Source: Stercorarius parasiticus
Lineage: Eukaryota > Chordata > Aves > Charadriiformes > Stercorariidae
Length of the DNA: 64,000 nt
Direction: 5' to 3'
Assembly: GCA_013396915.1 (NCBI GenBank)
Contig: VWZL01000439.1
Coordinates: 1,106 to 65,105 of the forward strand
Made by a program: the position numbers and the translations under genes. The notes below the pieces were generated by a model. That model was not told where the DNA came from. It saw nothing but the letters and a program-made list of their open reading frames with translations, and made no database searches. Positions 27,210 through 38,780 of the stretch are shown one piece after another. Numbering within the stretch: position 1 is the first letter of the stretch; each line of letters opens with the position of its first letter.

Positions 27210-27777
27210 ACCTAGATATTTTGTTCCCATGCGAGTATGACTATAGGTCAATCATCTTACTCTATAAATAGCGGACAGCCAAAGAACCCTTTGAGCTCTC
27301 CTGCACGGCAGTGGGCTGCACGCCAGCGTCTCCCCTTGAGTGGGGATGCTTGCTTAAGGTTCTGCTCCTCGAGGTTGAGAGATTCCTTGCTGCAACAGAT
27401 TCTCGGTGACTAATAGCATGCTAAACTTTGAAATCTTAGCTAAGTGATATAAAGGATTGATTGCACATATACAATCCTTCCTTTAGACATAAACCGTTGA
27501 CCAAGTCTGAGACTAGGATTGGATCCAGCCACACCGAGACTCCTCTCTGAGAAGTTTAGAAAGTCAGGGGGTCCTTTCTGAACCTCGTGACTCAAGAGGT
27601 CTCCCTGACAGCTCGTCTGACCCTGGCCTCTATGCAGTAAATAACCAAGTGTACCTTGCCATCGAATCTCATGAAACACTGTCGCATTCACTACCAACTG
27701 TGTTAAATCACTGTTTTATATTAATAAATATCTCACTACTACTTCTTACGAGTGACATTAATCGCTCTGCCCGCGAC
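27210..27777 (+). mobile_element. Probable solo LTR of an avian endogenous retrovirus
   Basis: A TATA box (TATAAATA, 27263-27270) is followed about 460 bp later by a polyadenylation signal (AATAAA, 27723-27728). The sequence then ends in ...GCCCGCGACA, as an LTR would. The intervening sequence is unlike the flanks and resembles avian LTR sequence. No target-site duplication was identified and the 5' boundary (perhaps TGTTCCC near 27211) is uncertain. It carries no coding sequence. Confidence 0.45.
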
Positions 27778-28599
27778 AATGAGGAAGAAGAGCCAGGCTG
27801 CAGGGGCTTGCCTTTCCTTTCCAACCTTTCCAACACATCTAATGTACCAGCAGTCTCCTGACCAAAACCTGCAGACTCTTGCATGGCACTTAAATAGTTA
27901 AATATATTCCAATGCAAAACCCCCTACCTCCTCTTTCCAAGTGGGAATCAATGTCTTACCCTGTTTCACATCTGGCCATTGCTTCATTATTATTTTTTCT
28001 TTTTAAGCTGTGTAATTAAGAGCTTATATAAAGTTGATTTAAAGAGAGTCTGCACTCTGGATGACTCCACTGAGAGCGAAGTAAAAGAGCCTTGACAGGT
28101 CAGGGCTGGGTTCATTTGCTCTGTTTCCTTGAGTAGCTGAAGTTTCAAGGGGGGGTCCTGGGGATCTGAACAGAGGTGTGACCGGAAACCAGATCCCTTG
28201 GGGATCTTCAGCTCTTGTCTAATTCATAAATTTCCCATCAGCTCACATCAAGTGCTCCGAAGCAGAGATCAGGGCTAGGTTTATGCCCTCCATTAGGATG
28301 AAATATCGTATCTGCCCACAGCAGGGCTCTCCTGCCGTGCTCTAAAACACCGAGCCCAGGACCGCCGGAGAGGGGATTCTGGTCAAGGCAGGTGACCTAA
28401 GGCCCATCCCGCCTGTCAAGTCACACATTCCTGACTAAGCACGCCTCGTCTCTCACCTCTGAGAAACAGGACAGTTAAACTAGCAGCACCTTTATTCCTC
28501 TTGCAAACCTCTGCCTAATTTTCAACTAGCTGATTCCACAGCCCTTCGCAGCCACGTAAATCAAGAGCTTATTTATAAACACCTTCTCAAGGTCCATAT
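27778..28599. other. Non-coding spacer between two LTR-type elements
   Basis: No gene, RNA or repeat signature was recognised. Confidence 0.4.
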
Positions 28600-29440
28600 G
28601 CAGTGGCGGCAGGTGGCGGTCACAGCTCCAAAACCAGGGTCACAGAGCTGGCTGGAGCCGGGGGCGGCAGGGCAGGATCCGTGAGGAGAGGCCGGGGCAG
28701 CCCGTGCTGCTCAGGGCCAGGCCCCTCAGCCCCACATTGCCCTGGCAGCACCCCCAGGAAAACTGTGCTTAAAGAAGGGTGAATCCCACAAAAACAGAGA
28801 TGTGTGAGGGGAAAAAAGTGAGAGAAACAGCCTTGCGAGCAACTGAGGCCCGAGGAGGAGGTGCTGCAGGCATCAGAGCAGGGATGGCCCCAGAGAGGAG
28901 AGCATGGTGGAACAGGTATCCACCACACTCAGCCCACAGAGGGCCCCATGCCGGAGGAGGGAGATATTTCCTGAGGAAAGCCGTGGCCCATGGAGGACTT
29001 GTTCATCCTGAAGGACTGCAGCCCATGGAGAGCACCCACACTGGGGCAGGCGAAAAGAGTGAGGAGGACAAAGCGACAGAGAGGAGCTGTTATGGACCGA
29101 CCACAGCCCCCAGCCCCCTGTGCCACCCCATCGAGGGGATAGGGGAGGCAGAGGTGTCAGGAAGTTCAGTCTGGGACACAGGGGAGGGGAAAGGTGCTGT
29201 TTCACTTTTGCCTTTGTTTCTCACCATACAAATCTCTTTTAACTGTCAATAAATTAAATTTGTTTTCCCCAAGTCAGGTCTGTTTTGCCCATGATGGTAA
29301 TTGGTACATGATCTCCCTGTCTTTATCTCCGCCCATGAGCTTTTTTCCAATCTTATTTTCTCCCCTGCCTTCCCATTGAGGAGGGGAAGCAAGAGAGTGG
29401 CTGGGCAGGCTTCTGGCCAAGGTGACCCCACCACAGGTGA
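28600..29440 (+). mobile_element. Avian ERVL-type solo LTR
   Basis: The internal 'gcagcccatgga' motifs are shared with the copy at 13057-13560. Downstream come a polyadenylation signal (AATAAA, 29248-29253), a U5-like stretch (GTCTGTTTTGCCCATGATGG, TAATTGGTACATGATCTCCC) and a 3' end near CAAGGTGACCCCACCAC. Together these match the common avian ERVL-type LTR. No retroviral coding region is adjacent, so it is a solo LTR. The 5' boundary is approximate. Confidence 0.7.
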
Positions 29441-32400
29441 CATTGCTGCACTGGCACCATAGTGACAAGAGGAGATGAAAAATGTAGGATCTCCATGGGA
29501 GCTCCAAGAGAAGCGTGGGGTGACCACACTCCACAAAACCCACTCTAATTACTACAAGATGGCTCAGATACAAAGGCAATAGGTACCAGTATAAAACACT
29601 ATGACAACTCCTAGAGGCCCCCTTTGGCAAGGCCTGGAAAGCAAGTGAAGATATCTGCAGCTGTTTTAAGACTTCTCATCGCTTGCAGCTGTATTCATAT
29701 TTCTAAAAGGAAATTGCGGGGCTGCACTTGAATTCTTCCCTCAAGGCATGCATCAGAGTTGAACTTGCACAGTCACTCATTTTTGTTTCCCCCCTGCCTC
29801 TAATGAACAAGGATTTCTTGCACACACATACTCCTCCCTTCTGCTCCGTCAGCCTTTCCTCTCTTCACGTACTAAGCTGAAATTGTTCCCCATGAAATCA
29901 TACTTTAAACCCTTCTAGAGTACAGAAATGCAGAATGCTGCAGCTAAGATATCTGGAGCAGGTGAGACACCCCCCACCCACCCCCAAGCCTCCTCTCTCT
30001 CCACAATATTACAGCACTATCATACAAAACAGCATTAAATGCTGGTTTTTAAACGGTGCTGTTTATTTGGCCCTGGCAAGGGAGAGGTGATAACCAAAGG
30101 AAGGGCTGACAGACGGAGGGATGCTGGGGGGAACAAGAGCAGGCATTCTTAAGAGATGCTAGTCCAGTAACCGAAAGCATAGAGCTGACTGGGGAGGTTA
30201 ATGAAAGGAAGATTTGTACAGAAGAATCTACTCTAATCTAATCCTTCAACAGCCATAATGCGATGACACTTGGAGCCCCACTCAGCAACCCCTATTTTTG
30301 ACGTTCAGGGCATTTCTTAGCAGATGCAATTATGGCTCTAATCTTAAATCTTCAGGAGAAAATAAATCTTTGGCCTCAAAATTAGAGGAGATTATCTTGT
30401 CTAATCAGTCATTTCTTCTCCTGAGTGACACAGCGACATTGGCTCTTGTACCTGGCCTCAGTGTTGTATGCTGAACTCCCTCCGGCAGTTTGCTAGCCCT
30501 CAACAGCCTCACTAGATGCCATCTATGACTCTCCTGGGCCTCCAGGACCTCGGCTACTCTCTCCACCAGTTTCTTCTCTCCACCCAGCACGTATCAGTGG
30601 CAGTATCAGACCCTCTGAAAAGGGCAGCCTCTGCAATGTATTTAACCCCATACTTCAGGCTACAGCAGAAGTTTCAACTGTGGCAAATGCCACACCACAA
30701 CCATCCACTGCCAGATTTGTGGAGAGATCAAGGCGAGCAATATGACCTTTACAGAGGAACTAACGCAGGAATTTATTTAGAATAGTTTTTTTGTGGTTAC
30801 CCCCGGAGGAATGCAACGACTGTCCAGAAATATGGCTACCCCTGGCCTAACCTCAGCATTTTGCTCTGATCCCCTCTCCTTTTCACACTAGCTCCTACCA
30901 GAAGGGAAAGGGCTAAGTGTGGACAACAAAGCAACGTCACCATGTTTTAGGACTGGCACACCAGCCAGCGAAGAACGGGGACTTGCTGTTTCAGACCACC
31001 TGCATATTCTTGGTTCTCTTGGGAGGTACTTTTTGAAGCCACAGGAACTAAAAGTACACTTAGAAACCAATGAAAGCTGAGATTCTGTGCACACTAGCAA
31101 ATCTTAATGCACCAGAGAAACACACTGTACAAATTCATTTGGACACATAGACTGTGCTTATTCAACTCCCTTTTCTGCAGATGTCTTCTCACAAGGACTG
31201 GATTGGCATCTTTTATGGTCCCTGACTGCACTTAAGTTCTGTGTATTTCCAAAAGTGCTATCACTGCTTTACTTAAAAAGCAATCATCAAGTTCTGTCTT
31301 TTTTTTCTGTCACTCCAACATTTTGAGAACACTGCAACAGCCTTTCCCACAGGGAAGACACAGTGGTGCGGCGCAAGACAAAGAGCCAAAAGTCACATTC
31401 AAAGGGGCACGTGGAGGCTTGCTGGCGTGATGGACCACAGAGGCCCAGGGACAGATCCCAGGCAGCACAGACGGAAGACCACAGCGGTCTTGTGTTAGCT
31501 CCATTTTCCCCCCATTTTGCAAAGCAATCAACAGTTCGGAGCTGCGGGCTGAAGGGCAAGAAAAACCTGCCTTGATATTATTTTGTCTCTTCCAACCCCC
31601 AAAAAGCTATATTCCCCCTTCTGAGGGTATATTAGGGTGTTTCACTGCCTGGCCCAGCAACAGAAGCAATCTGACATTTGGTCTCCTTCCCAAAATAGTT
31701 TGGATTACAGCACTGTTATCAACACGTCCGTTTTTAAATGCTGGACTATGACTAGTCCCAGGAACACCACTGCTTCCCAGAGCAGTTCTGAACAACAGGA
31801 AGAACTGAGAGCATTGCATCTGGTGAGTGGCTCTGGAACAGGATTTCTCTTGCGCTGCTGGCCGCTGTACTACCCCCTCAGCAGCTCTCCTCGCCAGGAC
31901 CGAGTCAGTAAACAACATTTTCAGGTTGAAATCAGAATTTAAGATTGGCAAATTCAACAGACTTGAATTCAAAAACAAAAAAAACCCACTACCAACAACC
32001 ACCACCAAAACCCCAAAACTGACATAATTGGGAGTTGTTTTATGAGTACCTAAAGGAGATTAAAGGAAAATATTAAAGTCAGTTTAAAAACAAGCAATTC
32101 CAAAGAAAAAATCAGCAGTTCTGTTACTAAAATAAAATGCTTCAGCCTCTCCCCAACAAAGCCAGCCAAAATCCTTCAAAATTTTCTCTTCAATTTTTCC
32201 CTCCCTTACCATTCACTTCACCTTCTCCCTTTTTTGTGCATCAAACTATTAGTCTGCTCAAAATTCATTTTTTCTTCTGCAAATGTACCATTTTCAAGTT
32301 GAATTAAAGTCTTATTTCAAACTTCAAGCTTCCAGAAAGGCAAACTATTCAAGATGCCACATCTGAGCTCAGAGCAACCTTACATCCGTAACAAGATACA

Positions 32401-35400
32401 CTTCTCCTAAAAGGCAGTCAGGCTAAAAGGAGATCATCCACAAAGAGCAGTGACCCATGTGGTTCTGACCTGTGGTGCGGAGACAAGGTTGGCCCTGGGG
32501 ACACAGGAGGAGGATGTTAATCTGCCCACCAGCATGGGCAGCGTAGTTTCCTACTTGCAACATCTTGGAAGCACCAAGAAGGACCAGATGCCACCTAGTG
32601 CTGTTCCACTCAGACTTTAATTGTGTAGAAATGCAAACGCCGACTTTCCCCATCTTTTACACGTTCAGCACATCATGAATCAGGCTGGCTTATCACCACT
32701 CCAGCAGGCGCCTTTGGAAGATCCAGGGACATGCAGCCAAAGCCTCCTCTGCTCTCACGAGCACGCTGGGCGCCGAGCAGATGGTTGTAGTTCTGCTTAC
32801 AGTTTCTAGTAGTGGTCATCATGGCATTAATGCACGTTAGGAAAAAATCATCTAGAATAAGCAAAGATTGGCAAACTTAGGTTAGAATTTATGGAACTGG
32901 GTGGGGGAAGAAGCACCAACTGAGCTCCAAAATTGTTATCAGACCCCCTTCATGAAGCAGCAGCAAGCACAGGTTTCTGTGCCTTACAAAGGGGGCCTTC
33001 TGTGGAATTACCTTAGTTAGAGAGAAATTTATTTACAGATAGAGGGAAAAACCTTTCCTATAAACATGGAAGTATTTCACTGGAAATAAGGAGACTGTAG
33101 AAAAGGAATTGTCACTTTGAAACTCCCTTTAAATAAAGGTAAAATAATTTCGTTCGAAGCATCCCACCAGAGTTCATATTTTCCAGAACAGCCTTCCCTT
33201 CATCCTATTAGTTTCCTTCACTAAGCATACCCCTTTTCCAAATCTTTAGTTGCATCTGCAAACTCTATTTCAGCCATACACCTTGCTTTGAGGAGCCTGA
33301 AGGCATGATAAAGCTTCAGAGAACCACAGGTCTGGAGAGGACCCAAGCTCCTTCCAACCTACAAGTGCTGGAAGCCCGTCAGCTGAAACCGCAACTACAA
33401 ATACCTGTATTCCTGTTTCCTGAGTTCACACCATGAGATTTTTTTGCATAACAGAAATCTCAACCAACACAGTGCAGCTCCAGCAAAAGCAGATTCTACC
33501 AGCCTTCGCTGTCAACCCCCCTTCCCAGAAAACCCAGATTCAGCAGGGGACAGAAAACATGTCTTTGATCTGATTACCGAACTTCCAGCTTGAGGCAGCC
33601 GAAAGGGTCGTTGGTTCCCATACCAGTCTCTGTGATATCATTTCAATCTGACTTACCTCTACACCATCTTTTTGGGAAATGTCACAAATGGTCTCACCCG
33701 ATTCAGAATGGGAAGGTTTACTTTTTTTTTTTTAATAGTTTCATTGATGTGGACATGAAAAAGATTCTTGTTGATACCAGTTTCCCACAGCAACTGTTGC
33801 CGTGGTTATAAATCATTTATTGCCCCCCATCGGCCAACAGCTGAATATAAAGAATGAGTTTACTACGTGCGAGAGAGCGTGACAAACGCACAAGCCCACT
33901 CCTCCTGAAAAGTGCCATCAGGCACTGAAATACTGTTGACTGTTTTATTGCAGGTGCTTTGGGAAGTCACCAAAATAACCAACAGACAAGCGCTGTCTGA
34001 GGTTGATGAATACAAACAGTCCTCCAATTCACGGATGTGGAGATCAAGGGGGCCCTAAGCTTGTGTGTGCGATAACCATCATGGGAGGAACCTAGAGACA
34101 ACCCCCTTCCCTCAAAGCCCTCATGGAGCTTAAGGGAAATATTTTCTACTCAAGGACAAAATGCACCATTAATTCCTAAGTTATTCCTAAATAACTTAGA
34201 GTGCTCATTACCGAGCCAAGGTATTTGAAATAACCTAGTTAACCCCATCTCTGTGATTGGAAGAGCTTTGGATAGGCTCCAGGTCTGACCATGACTTCAC
34301 TTCCCCTCCCAGATAACACGACATTCACTCACACAAATCTTATTTATCTCTCATACCTCCTTGCTGAGCAATTTTGTATCTTGCTGCCAAAACAGAAGTA
34401 GAGATGAAGGCGCTTGGACAAAATTTTCCTCACGCAGAGGCCCAGGCTCTCTTCCAAGCAGGATTTTCTTTACGATCTTCTTGATTTTGCAAGGGCTGGG
34501 TGTAAGGTAGTTTTGGAAAAAGATCCGAGAGAGACACTATGTTTTAGGCAGCATTTGAGTCAAAAACAATCACGCTGGCAACAACCAAAAGCATTTTGGC
34601 AATTTATTTCCTCTGCTTGAGCGCAGTGGCTTCCCACACATTATTTCTGCAACCCCAACAGGAATGGATCTCTCTCTCCTGTTCAAAACAAGCCCTTACA
34701 GATGTTTAAATGAACTGAAAAACACCACAGCTGTCACAACAGAAGAGCTGAGGCATCCAGACACCGTGAGTTAATATTACTGCTACCTGCTTTACAACGT
34801 CACCTCCAAACCCCAGCTCTGGCAGCCCTCCTGGTGACTCCAGGTGCTCTGCACACCCACTCACAGCTTAGGGACCTACATGCCGGGAGGGAGATGGCAA
34901 GACTGATCCCAAACCGCAAGGGTATGGCCACCCATCAACCAGCCGAAGTAGCAGTCCCCCACTTTTAGCAGACTGGAGAGGTAGGAACAATTCTTCCTTT
35001 CAGGGTCAATCATACTGCTCTCTAAAGCAAAATTGATGTTTTAAGCCACCCACCATAAATTAACTCCCAAAATATCTGGCTTTCCTACAAACCGGGGAAG
35101 CGGAGAGTCTCCTGGATGGTCCATCAAGGTCCCCCAGCTGTGAGTTTGGACACACCTGCAAGGAAACAGAATGTCCACCACAATCATCTCTCTCCTGCCC
35201 CCCTCCTTCCAGGGAGCAGGGAACCATCCTCCCAAAGGCCACAGATGAGCTTCTTAGAGACTTAATCTTGGTTTATGCACGGCTTAAAGGGGAAAAGGAG
35301 AAAACTGTGCACAGAATGAGTTTTCCTTATCACCAAACAGTTCCCTCCCATGCAAAGAAGGGTGAATACAGTACCAAGCCCTTGTGCCATCACAAGGCAG

Positions 35401-38400
35401 CCTAAACTACACCTTGGCTATCAAGCTATATGCCATCCCCATAATTTTCACGTGCAGTTTTCAAATGTCTACATGCTGATGTTCCCAGGAATCAGGATTT
35501 TGTCTAAGAATTAGTTGTGCATCCTAAATCTTTCCTTCTTTTCTCCCTTTCCACGTCCTCCTCTACGCTGTCTCCCAACAGCATGTTTTGCTTTGGCTTG
35601 CTTCTTCTTAACCAAGGTCATTGAGATAGTTGTTTTGGGACAGAGAAGCCATTAGCAAAAGTAATTTAAAGGATGAATAAAAAAAAAAATTTTTTTTTTT
35701 TAAAAAAACCGATTAAATCACTTTCCATAGCACACAGGCAGACCAAGAGAAAAATATCCATACCCCAAGGCTTTACACAGCAGAACCCTTAACAGACACA
35801 GCTGCACATCCCACATGGGCAGCTCTTATTCTGCTACCAAACTTCCAAGAATCACATGAAACACTGAAATATTTAGCAAGAGAGGCTACAAGCACCTCTT
35901 GCACCAAGTCCTGTCCCTTTAGAAGCAGGACCATAACAAGAGGCGAGAATGGGAGCCACACCATCTTACAGCAGACTGATGCATTTAGCAACAGTGCGAC
36001 TATGCCACCCTCAAAGGCACAAGCCACAGGTTGCTCTTGCTGCCCGGGAATGCAAGAAATTTTTGTGGAGTTGATGCGACACCCTCTGGCCATCTGTGGT
36101 ATTGCCCCTTACCAAAGTTCATTTACTTGTATGACCTGGTAATAAGGCCACCACCACATGAAAAAAACAGCAAACAAAAATCCCTTACTCTGCGCAGTGG
36201 TGCCTGGACAAACGTTAAATACACACCTATAAATGGGACAATACTAATTAGGCAAATAAAAACAGGAGTACACCTCCAGGGTTTCCACCCAGTTGATTTG
36301 TTCACTGCTCAACCACGGAGGCTTGCTCTTTACGCGCCCTGGACTCTACACAAACCTCATCCAGCCTCCGCTGCTCTGAATGAGCAGCCAATCTGTCCTC
36401 CTTACTCTCTTCATTGCTCCAAAATTACCAGGATTAGGGCTGCAAGGGAGGACCTACCCCATTTCCAGCCTCTTTCTCCAGATGCTGCTGCATCTTTGAA
36501 AGACAAAGACACAAACAGCATTGTCATCAACCGGCCGAGAATTGTCTTTGCAGACAAGAAGTTGTAAGGATTAGAAAGTGCACAGAACTATCAGTTATCA
36601 GCTCTAAGGTGAGAGAAATTTTTGGAATAACCAGCCCAACTGCTTGCAGCTGCCATACCCAAACAGTCTCACACAGAACAGCCCCTTGAAGATGATGCAG
36701 GCAGAGGGCTCAGAGGGTCAGTGTGACCCAGCTGTACTAACACCAGAGTAGGAGACCAGAACACGTAACCCTGCTACCAGCTTGTTGCCCAAGATTGAAA
36801 CAGATCCATAGAATCTCAATGTCAGCGAAACCGAAGAACCAACAAAACGTTCTTGAAAACCCCCTCCTATTCCTGCTACCAGGTTCTCCCGCAACTCCAC
36901 TCCTGCAACTGATTTCTGGTGCACTGAAAGGACGGACGCAGGCGATGCCTACATTACCAGTGCAATGGGGAGGGGTGGCAGCTTTCCAACGCCACCGCTC
37001 CCCACATCCAGACAGCGCCAAGAAGATACTCAGCCTGCTGTGACCCCAAGCCAGGGCTCCTGCTTCGACTTCTGCAAAGGCTGGGACACAGATGCACACA
37101 AGACCTTGCACAACCAAAACGCAGCTGCTCCTCGTGTTACTCCACACCACAAAAGCTCAGCAGACCAGCACTCAGACCTGAGATGCAACAGACCTTCATT
37201 CACATCCCTCTTTTCGCCTGATTTGAGGTCTGCCTGCATTATAGTAACATCAGTAATGGTTAAAAACTTATACACCAGCTCCACCTAATTTGTTGGCTTG
37301 TATGAGTACAGACAGCGCACAAGTGTTGGCATTTATTTTCATAGCATCTCAGAAATTAAATAAAAGCCCAGGTTTACAAATTAAGACACTAATTTACTGT
37401 CAGTTAAAACCCTTCAGAGCCTCCAACTGCTGCCCTCCTACCTCCAGCTCTCCGAAGACAGAGCACATCTCTTCTAGCTTTGTCAATAACACAGTCCCTT
37501 ACACCTCCAGACAACGATGCATCCCCAGTGCCATCCCCAAGCAGGGGACAAACCGACAGGTAAGACTGAAAGGTAGGGAGCTAATAAATCAGTAACAATT
37601 GATGTTTTGCACAACACTATAACCTTTTAGCTTGGCTTCCTCCTCCACTAGAAATCTGCTTTCTACAAAGAGGATTTCATCCTTCACCACCACCCTTAGC
37701 TACCTGAGGTCTCTCTCAACAAACACCACAGGACAGGTACTTGGTAAAGGAGATGTATATTTATTCACTTTACAAAGAGGGTGGTATTTAGTTGCAACAG
37801 CTCCATTTATAGACAAATATATTATTGTACATTATAGTGGTGAATGGCTCAAACCTTTACCTTGTTTTGCTCTTAAAAATGTGTTTGCACCACTTCAGCT
37901 CCCATTAGCTGAGCAAATAGCTGTCCTTGTTCTGCCACTGAGAGATTAAAAATCTGTAATAAAGGTATAGCTGTGCGCTACGTGTTCGCAAGCATTCACC
38001 TTCTCTTTTCCCCTGCGTTACTCCCCTCTCGCCACCCAATTCAACAAAGTCTGTCCTCTGGGTTAGCATTAAACTTATATACAGCCTCCATTAAAACAAA
38101 ATTAGGAGCCAGTGATAGTTCTAATGGTCTTTTGAAGCACAAGAAAAGTCATTGATTTATACATAGAAAAGTCTTGAGTTCAAATTTGTTAAAAAAAAAA
38201 AGAAAAAGCCATTTTTAAGTCAGGTTGGCATTTAGATGTTGCCAAGGCATGGCTAAACCAATAAGGGGGGTGGGAAGAAAAGAAATTCAGTAGAGAATTT
38301 AAATATTACAAAAATATCTTTTTTTTTTCCTTTTTTTTTTTTTTTTAAAAATGCAGCAGGATGCCCACTTGCTATTGCTAACTGAAGCATGGAAAGAACA

Positions 38401-38480
38401 TATAGACCGGTTGTCTTTGATCCTTGAATATTTGAAACAAATTCAATGTAAAGCTGAACCAAGTTTACCACACAAACAGC
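29441..38480. other. Non-coding stretch, no gene recognised
   Basis: Intergenic DNA between WDR43 and TOGARAM2. It holds an A/T palindrome (35679-35708), a long T tract (about 38311-38346) and one protein-like minus-strand block at 30405-30590 discussed in the findings. The open frame at 36031-36567 shows no domain or splice context and is not called. Confidence 0.4.
35679..35708. repeat. A11-T12-A7 palindromic tract
   Basis: Eleven A, then twelve T, then seven A without interruption. It can fold on itself and is also a likely site of sequencing or assembly error. Confidence 0.9.
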
Positions 38481-38489
38481 GGTGGCAGA

Positions 38490-38495
38490 TTTATT
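38490..38495 (-). terminator. Candidate WDR43 polyadenylation signal
   Basis: TTTATT on the plus strand is AATAAA in the WDR43 sense, about 290 bases past the stop codon. A further AATAAA lies near 37760, so a longer 3' UTR is possible. Confidence 0.5.
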
Positions 38496-38780
38496 TCACT
38501 TGAGATACAAATGCATGTCCACATGACAGGTATAATCTGACCATGAGGTGGAAGAAATGTTTCTATAAGTAAGCGCAGGGAAATAGGGCGAGAGAAGGCT
38601 GGCATGGTTAAACATTCTGGATTCAGAAACGCACAGTGACCCACGTGTGCCTCTGCACACAGACTGTGCATAAGCCTGCACTCCCTATATGCAAATATGG
38701 CATCTTTCAACAAGATGATCCAGAATTAGACAGTTTGGTGGCCCACTGGTTTAAACTGTTAAAAGTATTCTTTCATGCTG

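Noticed and set aside
36031..36567. 178-codon plus-strand open frame
   Set aside because: No domain, no splice context, no coding-like composition and no conservation argument; consistent with chance.
38311..38346. Long T tract read as A-rich on the WDR43 strand
   Set aside because: It is a genomic simple repeat, not evidence of a polyadenylated retrocopy or a transcript end.
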